A stretch of DNA of 64,000 nucleotides from CBDBCU01 sp965203435 (lineage in GTDB: Bacteria > Chloroflexota > Dehalococcoidia > Lucifugimonadales > UBA3495), in the NCBI GenBank assembly GCA_965203435.1, contig CBDBCU010000005.1, forward strand, positions 410,578-474,577, written 5' to 3'. The first letter of the stretch is position 1. Each line of letters begins with the position of its first letter. Under the pieces are notes generated by a model, which ran no database searches, was not told the DNA's origin, and worked only from the letters and a program-made list of their open reading frames with translations. Shown here in pieces: positions 40,632-49,125 of the stretch. Position numbers and translations under genes: made by a program.

Positions 40632-41108
40632 ATGCCGATGCGTATCCCCGGACACAAGCGCAGCCCGGAGCCGGACGCCATCGGCAACCGGGCCGGCGTC
40701 TTTGCCGAAGCCGTCCGCGACGGCGATATGAACCGCGCCTGGAATATGCTCTCCAAAGAAACTCGGGGGATGCGCCTGGGCGTCTGGGCCACCCGCAATC
40801 ACATCGATATGCAGAACGCCTACCGCGCCGCCTATGACCAGGATCACGCCCTGCGCCCGGCGATGCTGCAAGACTTCCGCGACACGGTACTGCGTCTCTG
40901 GCCGCTGGAGGATTTGACCGACTTGGGCGTCGCCCCCACCAGCTATATCGACGACCGCCACGCCTTTGCCTTTCTGCCCTTTGGCGTGACCGAGGAGGAG
41001 CGGGCCGTGCCGCGCCGCCGGATGATGTCCGGCCTGGTCATCCCCATGCTCCTGGAGGAGGGCCAGTGGCAGGTGGATTTGCCCGGCTGGCGTTTCCTGC
41101 CGGTGTGA
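40632..41108 (+). CDS. Hypothetical soluble protein, third in the cluster
   Basis: 158 residues from ATG 40632 with AAAAAGGA upstream; an upstream in-frame segment overlaps the previous gene. FAEAVRDGDMNRAWNMLSKE resembles the N-terminal helix of NTF2-like/DUF4878 proteins, and QVDLPGWRFLPV at the end could be the last strand of such a cone fold. No catalytic motif is evident and no signal peptide. The fold call is tentative. Confidence 0.58.
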   Translation: MPMRIPGHKRSPEPDAIGNRAGVFAEAVRDGDMNRAWNMLSKETRGMRLGVWATRNHIDMQNAYRAAYDQDHALRPAMLQDFRDTVLRLWPLEDLTDLGVAPTSYIDDRHAFAFLPFGVTEEERAVPRRRMMSGLVIPMLLEEGQWQVDLPGWRFLPV

Positions 41109-41232
41109 TGGCGGGGGCGGGCAATGCCGGCCGGGCCGGTGAACCGGTCGGCCCGAGCGCGGAGCTGCGGGAATAGTTGCAAAGTCGGATAAACTGTTGT
41201 AACATCGCCCCATCCTATCCGGCAAGGGGATT

Positions 41233-44154
41233 ATGGACAACGCCAACAGCGAACGGGTCGGGAAAGGCATCGCTCTGCTCAAGAGCGGCCTCGCGCCTTT
41301 CGTGTCCCGTCGCTTCATCGAAACCTACAAGGCCCAAGGCAAAGCCAAGCAAATCCTCCCCGACTTGGAAAGGATTGTTGGGGATACCCTCGACGCCAAA
41401 CGGCCCTTTCGGGATATGGACGCCGCCGCCCTGCTAAAGGTGATGTGGAGTTCCTGGAACGAAGTTTTCCGGGATAGCTTGGGCTATACGGAGCGCAGCC
41501 TGGTCAGCGAACTACGGGCCGTCCGCAACAACTGGGCGCACCAGAAGCCCTTTTCCGACGAAAACGCCTATCGCGCTCTGGACTCCCTCTGCCGCTTGCT
41601 CGCCGCCGTGGGATCGCCCCAAAAAGCCCATGCTGAAAAGTTGAAAGGAGAGCAACTGCGGGTACTTGCCGGCAAGCAGAACGAATCAGCCGCAGCATCG
41701 GCCGCCGTTGAACCCGGCCCGGACACCGAAACCAATACGAACCGGAACGATGAAATTCCGACTGCCGCCGCCAGCCCGGAGCAAGGCGCTGCCAGCGGCC
41801 GGGAAGGCGCAGCGGCGGCAGATACCGGCGAATCCGACAGCCCGGGAAATGCCGATTGGCCCCAACCGGCCGAGACGGACTTTTCCATGTCCGCCCTGAT
41901 TCAGCGGTTGCGCGACCCGGACATTGACGCTCTCCGGGAGGGCGACGTAGTAGTTCAGGACACCCTGGATCGGGTGGAACCGATCTATGGCGACGATTCC
42001 GTATTCCGGCAGATTGACCCTAAACTCGCTAGCGCCTTGCGGGAACAGGGCATAACCCGCCTGTACGAGCATCAGACCGCAGCCATCAGCGCGGCGTTGG
42101 CCGGCAGCAATGTGGTGCTGGAAGCCCCTACCGCCAGCGGCAAAACCCTGGCCTTTGCCGTCCCGATGATCAACCGCCTGCTGAAAGAACGCGGCCACGC
42201 TCTGATGCTCTACCCGATGAAAGCGGTTGCCAATGACCAGCGGCAGCAGCTTTTTGACCTGCTCAAAAGCGCCGGTCTGGAATCCTGGCCTTACGATGGC
42301 GACACCGACCAGGAACACCGCAAGCTGCTCCGGGAAAATCCGCCGTCGGTGCTGATTACCAACCCGGAAATGCTGAACCTGTCCTTTCTGGCTTACAACG
42401 ACCAGTGGGCCGGGTTTCTCAAGAACCTCAAATTCGTGGTGGTCGACGAGATGCACGAATACCGGGGTTACTTTGGCAGCAATATGTCCCTGCTGCTGCG
42501 CCGCTTGGCGTACCACCTGTCGCTGATTGGCGCGTCGCCGCAGTATTTCCTGGCTACGGCCACCTGCGCCAACCCGTTGGAACACGCCGAAAATCTGACC
42601 GGTCAGACTTTCAGCCTGGTGTCGGCCCAGGGGCGGCTGGCTCCCCGGCGGCATTTCGCTTTTGTCGACCCGCTCAGCATCCCCGACTTCCAGTTTCGCA
42701 ACATCTTTGAGTTGCGGATTCGCAACGCGGCTCTGGCCTGTATGGAGCAGGGCAAGGCGGTCCTGGTCTTTTGTCCCTCCCGCCGGTTTGCCGAGCAGTG
42801 CTACAGTTCGGCCCTCCTGGAGTGCCGGAACCGGGGTCTGGACGCCGATTCCGTTGCGCTGTTCAAGGCCGGCTTGTCCGAACGGGAAAGGCACGAGATT
42901 CAGCGGGGTATGCGGGACGGGTCTAAACGAGTGGTCTTTTCCACCAATGCCCTGGAGTTGGGCATCGACATTGGCGGCTTGGATGGCGTCATCCTTGCCG
43001 GTTTCCCCGATACCGTTATGTCGGCTTGGCAGCGCATCGGGCGGGCCGGCCGGGGCTGGGACAAAGACGCTTTTGTCCTCTTTTACGCTATGAACGACCC
43101 GGTCAATAAGTTCTACGCCGCCAACCTGCCGACTTTCCTGAAAAAGCCGCTGGACGAAATTGTTGCCGACCCCGGCAACGAGGAACTTATCGCGAATCAC
43201 CTCCCCGCGCTGCTGTACGAATCCAAAGACGACATCACCCCGGCCGCCGAGAGCATTCTCGGCAGCCCTATGTATCGCGTTGCCCGGGAGCAATCGGACA
43301 AATTCCGCCCGGTCAAAGGGTTCAGCCCGCATCAGCGGTTGCCCATCCGGGGCGGCGGCGGCCGGATGTGGACTCTGAAGTACGGCGGCGAGGAAATCGG
43401 CACTATGTCCGATTACCAGAAGTTCCGGGAAGCCTACGAGGGGGCGATATACCTCCAAGCCGGGCGCAAGTATAAGGTGGACAGCACCCTGGCCGGCTCC
43501 AGCAACGAAATTCATTTGGCTAACCCGGACTTGGAGTATTCCAAGACCAACCCGGTCTTTGTCAAGTCCCTGAATGTCCAGGAGCTGTTTAACGGGTCTG
43601 CGTGGCAGGACGGGCCATCCACCTACCTGGGGAAAGTGAGCCTGTACGAAAACCTCATATCGGTCAGTCTGGTCGACGAGCGCAGCGACACCGTGATCGA
43701 CCGCTATTCTCCCGACAGCAGTTCCTCCTGGCGGTCGACTTCCCACGCCTTTTGGGTGGATGTCAGTACCCTGGAGGATATTGACGACGCGGGTTTGACG
43801 GCCTTGGAGCAACTGCTGCGGGTGGGAACTATCTTTACCATCCCGGTGGACGCCCACGACACCACTACCCATCTGGATAAGCGCGACCGACAAATCTATG
43901 TTATTGAAAGCCATCCGGGCGGCATTGGCATCGTCAAGAAGGCTTTTGAGAAATGGCACGACATCCTCAGCACCGCCATCGGCATTGCCCAGGCTTGCCG
44001 TTGCCGCCGGGGTTGCCCCAACTGCATAATCCCGCCCCGCCTGTACGACGAGGAACTGGATAAGGTCCAGGGCATCGCCCTGGCCGAGCGGGTTATGGCG
44101 GCAACCGGCGGTTCCCCGGATAAAAGGATGGGGGCCGACGGGCTGTGGAAATAA
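41233..44154 (+). CDS. Swt1-type HEPN fused to a DEAD/H helicase with DUF1998-like zinc region
   Basis: 973 residues from ATG 41233. Residues 1-145 are a Swt1-family HEPN domain (MWSSWNEVFRDSLGYTERSL, AYRALDSLCRLL) with an intact R-x4-H RNase motif, Arg98-His103 in RNNWAH. A Pro/Ala/Glu linker (150-215) follows. The helicase core has APTASGKT (Walker A, about 298), VVDEMH (about 404), FLATATC, and QRIGRAGRG. The C-terminal CRCRRGCPNC (near residue 920) matches the metal-binding end of MrfA/Hrq1-type helicases. The domain mix suggests a nucleic-acid sensor with an RNase effector, as in antiphage systems. The fusion itself is uncommon to my knowledge. Confidence 0.88.
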   Translation: MDNANSERVGKGIALLKSGLAPFVSRRFIETYKAQGKAKQILPDLERIVGDTLDAKRPFRDMDAAALLKVMWSSWNEVFRDSLGYTERSLVSELRAVRNNWAHQKPFSDENAYRALDSLCRLLAAVGSPQKAHAEKLKGEQLRVLAGKQNESAAASAAVEPGPDTETNTNRNDEIPTAAASPEQGAASGREGAAAADTGESDSPGNADWPQPAETDFSMSALIQRLRDPDIDALREGDVVVQDTLDRVEPIYGDDSVFRQIDPKLASALREQGITRLYEHQTAAISAALAGSNVVLEAPTASGKTLAFAVPMINRLLKERGHALMLYPMKAVANDQRQQLFDLLKSAGLESWPYDGDTDQEHRKLLRENPPSVLITNPEMLNLSFLAYNDQWAGFLKNLKFVVVDEMHEYRGYFGSNMSLLLRRLAYHLSLIGASPQYFLATATCANPLEHAENLTGQTFSLVSAQGRLAPRRHFAFVDPLSIPDFQFRNIFELRIRNAALACMEQGKAVLVFCPSRRFAEQCYSSALLECRNRGLDADSVALFKAGLSERERHEIQRGMRDGSKRVVFSTNALELGIDIGGLDGVILAGFPDTVMSAWQRIGRAGRGWDKDAFVLFYAMNDPVNKFYAANLPTFLKKPLDEIVADPGNEELIANHLPALLYESKDDITPAAESILGSPMYRVAREQSDKFRPVKGFSPHQRLPIRGGGGRMWTLKYGGEEIGTMSDYQKFREAYEGAIYLQAGRKYKVDSTLAGSSNEIHLANPDLEYSKTNPVFVKSLNVQELFNGSAWQDGPSTYLGKVSLYENLISVSLVDERSDTVIDRYSPDSSSSWRSTSHAFWVDVSTLEDIDDAGLTALEQLLRVGTIFTIPVDAHDTTTHLDKRDRQIYVIESHPGGIGIVKKAFEKWHDILSTAIGIAQACRCRRGCPNCIIPPRLYDEELDKVQGIALAERVMAATGGSPDKRMGADGLWK

Positions 44155-44192
44155 CCCCCGGTCCTTGCCATCCCCATCCGCCGGCCGCCCCG

Positions 44193-44909
44193 CTAATTCA
44201 GCAGAAACCGCTTGAACGCCTCGGCGTACTCAAAGCCCACTTCCGCGCCGATTTCCCGCCGCCAGCCTTTCAGATACTTCTCCGCCGTCTCCGGCGCTAC
44301 CTGGCTGGCGTGGGCTTGCAGGGCCGCCACCGCCGTCTCAATGTGGTCGCTCACATCCACATACTGGTCGGCATTCTGCCGATCCATCACCCACACCTCC
44401 CCTACCTTATGCGGCTCCAGCCCCTCGGCCAGCAGCTGCGGAAAGGTCAGCCGATCCCGCGCCGTGGGATACACCGCCGCCAGGGCCGCCTCCCCGGCCG
44501 CAAAATGATCCGGATGCCCGATATAATCCCGCCCCACCAGGCTCCGCACCGGGTTCTGGCAAATCAGCAGGTCGGGGCGATGGCGGCGGATTTCCCGGGC
44601 AATGTCCCGTCGCAATTCCAGGCTCGGTTGCAGCATCGCATCCTCGTAGCCCAGAAAGACCACCTCTTGCAGGCCCAAAGTCTGGCCGGCTTTGGTCTGC
44701 TCCTCTTGGCGGATGCGTACCAGTTCCGCGCCGCTGATTTCCGGGTCGTCAATGCCCTTGCTGCCGTCGGTGCAAAGCACATAGACCATCTGCCAGCCCT
44801 CGGCGCACAGCTTGGCAACCGTCCCCGAACAGCCCCATTCCGCATCATCGGCGTGGGCTACTACCACCATCCCCCGCCGGCCCGCGCTTTCCCTTTCCCG
44901 TTCCGTCAT
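44193..44909 (-). CDS. PIG-L/LmbE-family deacetylase
   Basis: 238 residues from ATG 44909. VVVAHADDAEWGCSGTVA at 15-32 carries the zinc-binding H-x-D-D pattern, and YIGHPDHFAAGEAAL near residue 140 gives the third ligand. This is the family of MshB/BshB and N-acetylglucosaminyl-PI deacetylases. The C-terminus (DVSDHIETAVAALQAHASQ) is conserved in bacterial members. The substrate is an N-acetyl sugar, perhaps a low-molecular-weight thiol precursor, but nothing nearby supports a specific pathway. It is convergent with the helicase gene. Confidence 0.9.
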   Translation of the reverse strand: MTERERESAGRRGMVVVAHADDAEWGCSGTVAKLCAEGWQMVYVLCTDGSKGIDDPEISGAELVRIRQEEQTKAGQTLGLQEVVFLGYEDAMLQPSLELRRDIAREIRRHRPDLLICQNPVRSLVGRDYIGHPDHFAAGEAALAAVYPTARDRLTFPQLLAEGLEPHKVGEVWVMDRQNADQYVDVSDHIETAVAALQAHASQVAPETAEKYLKGWRREIGAEVGFEYAEAFKRFLLN

Positions 44910-44993
44910 TAAAATCCGGGCCTCCCTTTCCTTGAAATGAATTGTCCCCCTAGTTTAGCATATCCCCGGCTTACCGCTCATCCCGAACTGTTT

Positions 44994-45075
44994 CCGTTCA
45001 TCCTGAACTTGTTGAAGGATGGCGTCGGTTTGCGGAGTGCCCTCCGCCCATCCTGAACGGGTTGCCGGATGAATA
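44994..45075. repeat. Two R2 copies, one variant
   Basis: R2 at 44994-45021 (tccgttcatcctgaacttgttgaaggatgg, read in two halves) and a variant at about 45046-45070 (catcctgaacgggttgccggatg). They separate divergent genes; no promoter is obvious in the repeats. Confidence 0.65.
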
Positions 45076-45120
45076 CCCCGCAGCGGGATGGAATCGGACA
45101 GCAGCGGCCGGAGGATAGCA

Positions 45121-45543
45121 ATGGCAAGGTTATGGGCCATGACCGCCACTTACGAATCGGTGCAGGCCGGGGATGAACTGCCCATAGTGGTCAAATGGGA
45201 AACGGCGGAATCCATTGCCCGTTTCCTGGCGTCGACCGACCCGGCCGCCGCCGCGGCCGCTACTGACGCCGGGGATACGGCCCAAGTGCCGGCGGCAATG
45301 CTGGACGGCTATGCCCGGGAGCTGCTGGAAAAGGGCTTGCCGGTACCCCCGGAGCCGGCCGATGCCCTGCGGCTGGACTGGCAAACCTTATCCCCCATCG
45401 CCGCCGGGGATACCCTCAGCCTCTCCGGCCGCGTAACCGGCAAGGGGGAAAGAGAGGGCCGGCAATGGATTGATTGCCAGATAACGGTATCCGGGGCCGA
45501 TGGGCAAACCCTGGGTACGGCAACGGCGGCGGTGGCGTTGTAG
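45121..45543 (+). CDS. MaoC/hotdog-like hypothetical protein
   Basis: 140 residues from ATG 45121 with GGAGGATAGCA upstream. VQAGDELPIVVKWETAESIARFLASTD and the later LSPIAAGDTLSLSGRVTG, RQWIDCQITVSGADGQTLGTATA, match the two-part hotdog fold of MaoC-like proteins and thioesterases. The central dehydratase motif is not recognisable, so it may be a binding protein or a divergent enzyme. It stands alone between convergent and divergent neighbours. Confidence 0.65.
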   Translation: MARLWAMTATYESVQAGDELPIVVKWETAESIARFLASTDPAAAAAATDAGDTAQVPAAMLDGYARELLEKGLPVPPEPADALRLDWQTLSPIAAGDTLSLSGRVTGKGEREGRQWIDCQITVSGADGQTLGTATAAVAL

Positions 45544-45582
45544 GGATGAACCGGCAATCCGATAGTAGGGAAAAGACCCGGC

Positions 45583-46062
45583 CTACCGCCCTTTGCCCCG
45601 CCTTTTGCGGCTGCGGCTGCGGCGACGATGGGATGGGGTTGCGGCCGGTTTTGCCGGAGTTGTAGCGGCGCGGCCGGCGTTATCCCGGGACGCAGCCATA
45701 ATCCGCCGCCGGTGGCGCTGCCAGTGGGTTTGGGTAACAACGATTAGCAGCAGGCCGGGCAGGATTATTTGCCCGGTCAGCAGGACAGCCGGGGTGATGT
45801 TGCCGCTCAGCAACCCATCCAATCCCGCCCGGCCGCCGAGGCCCCAGGCATAGACCGCATAGCTGCCCACAAAAAGCATAGCCCAAGCCACCGCCCCGGA
45901 AATCAGCCCGTTGTGCCAGGGGGAGCGCAGAATCAGCAACGACCACAGCGGCCAGAACATAATGGACGGATAGAGAAACCAGACCTGGTAATACCAGGGT
46001 TTCAGTTCCTCCGGCGGCGAGGGCGGCGGCTGTTCCGGGGTTTCCGGCGGCGCGGCGTTCAT
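45583..46062 (-). CDS. Membrane protein of unknown function with basic tail
   Basis: 159 residues from ATG 46062. A Pro-rich N-terminus (PETPEQPPPSPPEEL) precedes WYYQVWFLYPSIMFWPLWSLLIL and two or three further helices. The last 40 residues are strongly basic and end RRRSRSRKRRGKGR, so the C-terminus should be cytoplasmic and could bind nucleic acid or lipid heads. No family recognised. It follows a small gene (46105-46368) by 42 bp on the same strand. Confidence 0.62.
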   Translation of the reverse strand: MNAAPPETPEQPPPSPPEELKPWYYQVWFLYPSIMFWPLWSLLILRSPWHNGLISGAVAWAMLFVGSYAVYAWGLGGRAGLDGLLSGNITPAVLLTGQIILPGLLLIVVTQTHWQRHRRRIMAASRDNAGRAATTPAKPAATPSHRRRSRSRKRRGKGR

Positions 46063-46104
46063 CTTTCGGCTTAATGGCCCGGCGGCGGCCCGATCGCGAC
46101 CCGC

Positions 46105-46368
46105 TCAGTTGCGGGCCAGGAGCAGATGAAACTCCAGGGGTTCAATGTTCCGCCGCTCCCGGATCGAGGCTACCGAGTATTCCACGCACATCCGGGCAAA
46201 CCCGGAATACTTATAGACATTGGAACCGAACACCACCCGCGGCACCTCCGGCTCCAGCTCGATCTGCAGCTGATTGGCCTCCAGGTGGTCAATTTCCAGG
46301 TCAATCGACCGGTCGGTCAGCCGCTCGATTTTCTCCTGCATCTTTTGGACGAACTCGTCATTTTCCAT
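46105..46368 (-). CDS. Small acidic hypothetical protein
   Basis: 87 residues from ATG 46368. FVQKMQEKIERLTDRSIDLEIDH is helical and charged; a beta-like segment ELEPEVPRVVFGSNVYKYSGFARM and a helical MCVEYSVASIRERR follow. No signal or Cys cluster. It is the first of two minus-strand genes, the second being membrane-bound. I cannot assign a family. Confidence 0.58.
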   Translation of the reverse strand: MENDEFVQKMQEKIERLTDRSIDLEIDHLEANQLQIELEPEVPRVVFGSNVYKYSGFARMCVEYSVASIRERRNIEPLEFHLLLARN

Positions 46369-46419
46369 AAGGAACCGGTCTCCTGAATAGGATTGTCTGT
46401 TCCGCAACACCCCTCCCCA

Positions 46420-46690
46420 CACCCGAAACTGGTTAAAGGATCATCCCTGAATCCGTTGCCCGTCCGTTTCCCGGGTCATCCCGGAATCGTTGCCGGGACA
46501 TCCCGCCTTGCGGCCTTTCCGCTCACCCTGAACCCGTTGCCGGGACATCCCGCCTTTCCGCTCATCCTGAACTTGTTGAAGGACGAAAAGCAGCGGGCAA
46601 AGCCGGCTATTCCCGGTCATCCCGACTTGCTACCCGTCCGCTCACCCTGAACTCGTTGAAGGGTCATCCTGAACTTGTTGAAGGACGGAA
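46420..46690. repeat. Cluster of degenerate R2 copies
   Basis: About six partial or full R2 units with TTCCGCTCATCCTGAACTTG-like cores, two facing the other way, interleaved with simple variants (gaatccgttgcc, cccgttgccggg). They fill the 340-bp space between 46369 and 46709. No gene seen. Confidence 0.7.
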
Positions 46691-46709
46691 AGGCGGCGGG
46701 CAAAGCCGG

Positions 46710-47054
46710 CTATTCCGGGTCGGCCAGGGGGACGGCAAAGGAAACCCGATACTGGTCATCGGCGCTGCGGGCGATATGGCCGTGGCCGGAAACATCCTCG
46801 GCCACCAGCACATCCCCCGGATAAAGGCGGCGGACGCTGCCATCGGCGGTTTCGTACTCGGCGGCCCCGGACAGGGCAATGACATACTGGCGGCGCGGCG
46901 CCTGGTGAAAGTCCTGAAAGTAGGGCGGCTGGCGGCGGGTCAAGGTAATGGCCCCCGGCCCCACCCGGTTAATCAGGCTCTCGAACTGATCCACGGTCAA
47001 ATCCTCGAAATGGGACTCGCCATCCTCCCCGGCATAGACGCGGACAATCTGCAT
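46710..47054 (-). CDS. Cupin-like small protein
   Basis: 114 residues from ATG 47054 with AGGAGGCAACCC upstream. The segment PPYFQDFHQAPRRQYVIALSGAAEYETADGS, read in parts, followed by RRLYPGDVLVAEDVSGHGH, has the two-motif layout of a cupin: (G..H..)(Y.L.G..E.E..DG) and PGD...H. Metal-binding His residues are present (FHQ, SGHGH). Likely a small sugar- or organic-acid-binding or isomerising cupin. It is divergent from queF. Confidence 0.75.
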   Translation of the reverse strand: MQIVRVYAGEDGESHFEDLTVDQFESLINRVGPGAITLTRRQPPYFQDFHQAPRRQYVIALSGAAEYETADGSVRRLYPGDVLVAEDVSGHGHIARSADDQYRVSFAVPLADPE

Positions 47055-47125
47055 TGGGTTGCCTCCTGCGCTTTTGACCCTAGCATACCACAAATTTGCG
47101 GCGGCGCATATCCCGCAAATTTTGC

Positions 47126-47131
47126 TATAAT
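47126..47131 (+). promoter_or_regulatory. -10 element before queF
   Basis: A perfect TATAAT about 100 bp before the queF ATG in an AT-rich pocket (gcaaattttgctataatatcc). A good -35 is not evident. I could not fit a preQ1 aptamer between it and the start codon. Confidence 0.45.
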
Positions 47132-47229
47132 ATCCTTTGACATTCCCGCCCCGGCCGGCTATCATATTGACCGGCAACCCGATGGACCGGCAACCCTTAC
47201 TCTGAACCTGCCCGGAGGCCGCAACACTG

Positions 47230-47658
47230 ATGGCTACCATTCCCGAATTGCGGGAGCAGTACGCAAGCCTGGATTACCAACTGGTCGGACGCCCGGAATC
47301 GGCCATTGACGCCGCTTGCCTGCTGACCTTTGCCTACGAATACCCGGAGCAGGCGGCGGAAGTGGTCATCGATACCGACGAGTTCACCGCCCTTTGCCCC
47401 TGGACGGGCCTGCCCGACTACGGGACGCTGACCCTGACCTACATTCCGGCCGACCGCTGCATTGAACTCAAATCCCTGAAATACTACCTGCTTTCCTATC
47501 GGGATGTGGGCATTGTGCAGGAACACGCCGCCAACCGCATTCTCAAAGACCTCGTAACCTGCTGCCAACCGGCTTGGCTGAAAGTGATCCTGGACTATAA
47601 AATCCGCGGCGGCATCCATACCGCCGTGACGGTGGAATACCGGCGGCCGGGGGGTTAG
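47230..47658 (+). CDS. queF: NADPH-dependent 7-cyano-7-deazaguanine reductase
   Basis: 142 residues from ATG 47230. EFTALCPWTGLPDYG holds the nucleophile Cys56 and Asp63. ELKSLKYYLLSYRDVGIVQEH contains the conserved Glu79, SLK and Glu/His used in substrate and NADPH binding. The length fits the short (YkvM) QueF subfamily. It reduces preQ0 to preQ1 for queuosine tRNA modification. The precursor transporter at 48022 is beside it, which supports salvage of preQ0 or preQ1 from outside. No queC, queD or queE is in view. Confidence 0.93.
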   Translation: MATIPELREQYASLDYQLVGRPESAIDAACLLTFAYEYPEQAAEVVIDTDEFTALCPWTGLPDYGTLTLTYIPADRCIELKSLKYYLLSYRDVGIVQEHAANRILKDLVTCCQPAWLKVILDYKIRGGIHTAVTVEYRRPGG

Positions 47659-47678
47659 CCGGGATTCCCGGGAAACTA

Positions 47679-47970
47679 ACCGTCATTCCCAGCGTAAGCG
47701 GGAATCCCGGTCGGCGGGATAGCGGCGGCCGGGCGGCTAATCCGGATTCCCGCTTACGCGGGAAGGACGGTAGGCGGAATAGCGGCGGCCGGGCGGCTAA
47801 CCGTCATTCCCGCGTAAGCGGGAATCCCGGCCGGCAGAATAGCGGCGGCCGGGCGGCTAACCCGGATTCCCGCTTACGCGGGAATGACGGTCGGCGGAAT
47901 AATGGCGGCCGGGGGACTAACCGGGATTCCCGGGAAACTAACCGTCATTCCCGCGTAAGCGGGAATCCCG
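47679..47970. repeat. Alternating-orientation R1 array between queF and the transporter gene
   Basis: Five R1 palindromes in forward, reverse, forward, reverse, forward order. Most spacers carry tagcggcggccgggcggcta, and the interval is roughly 60 bp. The first copy has one inserted base (cattcccagcgtaagc). The array occupies nearly all of the 363-bp gap 47659-48021. Confidence 0.82.
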
Positions 47971-48021
47971 GTCGGCGGGATAGCGGTCGGCAACGCAGGA
48001 GCGGAAAGGAAAGGAGAGGTT

Positions 48022-48777
48022 ATGCGCTTTTCCGGCATTTTCGTCATCATCGTGGCAATGTTTGTCGCGGTGCTGGTTACTTCCAACATCATCGCGGTCA
48101 AGTCCATCACCCTGCTGCCCATTGAATGGTTCGGCAATCCGGCGATGATTTTGCCGGCCTCCATCATCATTTTCCCCATCAGCTACATCATCGGCAACCT
48201 CTTAACCGAGGTGTACGGCTTTCACGCCGCCCGCGGCGTCATCTGGCTGGGCTTTATCGCCAATGCCTTTGTGGTGCTGGCCCTGTGGATTGCCGGCCTG
48301 CTGCCGGCCTCGCCCTTCTGGGACGACTTCGCCCAGTCCGCTTATGGCCGCATCCTGGGCCAGCTGCCCTTTATCCTGATTGGCTCCTTTTTTGCCTATC
48401 TGACCGGCGAATTGGCGAACTCCACCGTGCTGGCCCTGATGAAATACAAGACCCGGGGCCGCTTTCTGTGGATGCGGACGATCGGCTCCACGATAGTGGG
48501 TCAGGGGCTGGATTCGGTCATCTTTATCGCCATCGCCTTTGGCCTGGGCACCCGGCTGGACGGCATCGATGGGAACGAGTGGAGCAGTACGGCGGTAATC
48601 GGGGCCATTCTGGCCCAGTGGATTACCAAGATTCTTTACGAAGTGGCGGCCACGCCGCTGACCTATGCCATTGTGGGCTATATGAAGCGGAAAGAGCGGA
48701 TGGATGTGATTAACCTGCCGCGCACCCTCAATCCCTTTGGGGTGTTCGCCGCCGGGGCCCAGCCGCAGCAGGGTTAG
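48022..48777 (+). CDS. VUT-family (YhhQ/QPTR-like) queuosine precursor transporter
   Basis: 251 residues from ATG 48022 with AAGGAAAGGAGAGG upstream. Five to six hydrophobic helices; VTSNIIAVKSITLLPIEWFGN, PISYIIGNLLTEVYGF and GSTIVGQGLDSVIFI are core motifs of the vitamin-uptake-type (DUF165) transporters that import queuosine precursors. It probably brings preQ0, preQ1 or queuine into the cell for QueF. The C-terminus (RMDVINLPRTLNPFG) is typical. The gene is on the same strand as queF, with a repeat array between. Confidence 0.9.
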   Translation: MRFSGIFVIIVAMFVAVLVTSNIIAVKSITLLPIEWFGNPAMILPASIIIFPISYIIGNLLTEVYGFHAARGVIWLGFIANAFVVLALWIAGLLPASPFWDDFAQSAYGRILGQLPFILIGSFFAYLTGELANSTVLALMKYKTRGRFLWMRTIGSTIVGQGLDSVIFIAIAFGLGTRLDGIDGNEWSSTAVIGAILAQWITKILYEVAATPLTYAIVGYMKRKERMDVINLPRTLNPFGVFAAGAQPQQG

Positions 48778-48821
48778 CTGCCCCCGCTACTGGCAACGGC
48801 TGGCAACGGCTTTCCGCCCAT

Positions 48822-48989
48822 CCTTCAACCTGGTTCAGGATGAGCGGAAAGCCGTCGCCGCCCCCCCTTACTGTCCATCCTACCCCCTACCGTCATTCCC
48901 ACTTGCGCGGGAACCCAGGACTGTAATGTCTTATGATGCCGCATCCTTGAGGGCAACCTCTGGATTCCCACTTGCGCGGGAATGACGGT
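48822..48989. repeat. R2 copy and variant R1 pair (cacttgcgcggg form)
   Basis: R2 at 48822-48851 and an R1 pair at 48889-48989 in which both arms carry CCCACTTGCGCGGG in place of CCCGCGTAAGCGGG, a matched compensatory variant. They fill the gap 48778-49125; no gene seen. Confidence 0.72.
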
Positions 48990-49125
48990 AAAGGGTGGCC
49001 CCGGGAAGGACGGTTTTATCTGCGCTAGCCGGGGGAACCCGGCCGCCCGGAGCGGCTAGGGCGGCGCGGATTCCCCGGCTATGGGATAAGGCAGTTTCCC
49101 GGTTGCGGGGAATAAGCGGCCCGGC

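Noticed and set aside
41686..43959. 757-residue ORF opposite the helicase
   Set aside because: High-GC shadow frame; the plus strand carries a full helicase motif set.
47132..47229. Possible preQ1 riboswitch before queF
   Set aside because: Only a generic GC-rich hairpin (ggccggctatcatattgaccggc region) was found; no preQ1 core pattern recognised.
47679..47970. Repeat array between queF and transporter as CRISPR
   Set aside because: Repeats alternate in orientation and the spacers are shared; no cas genes.
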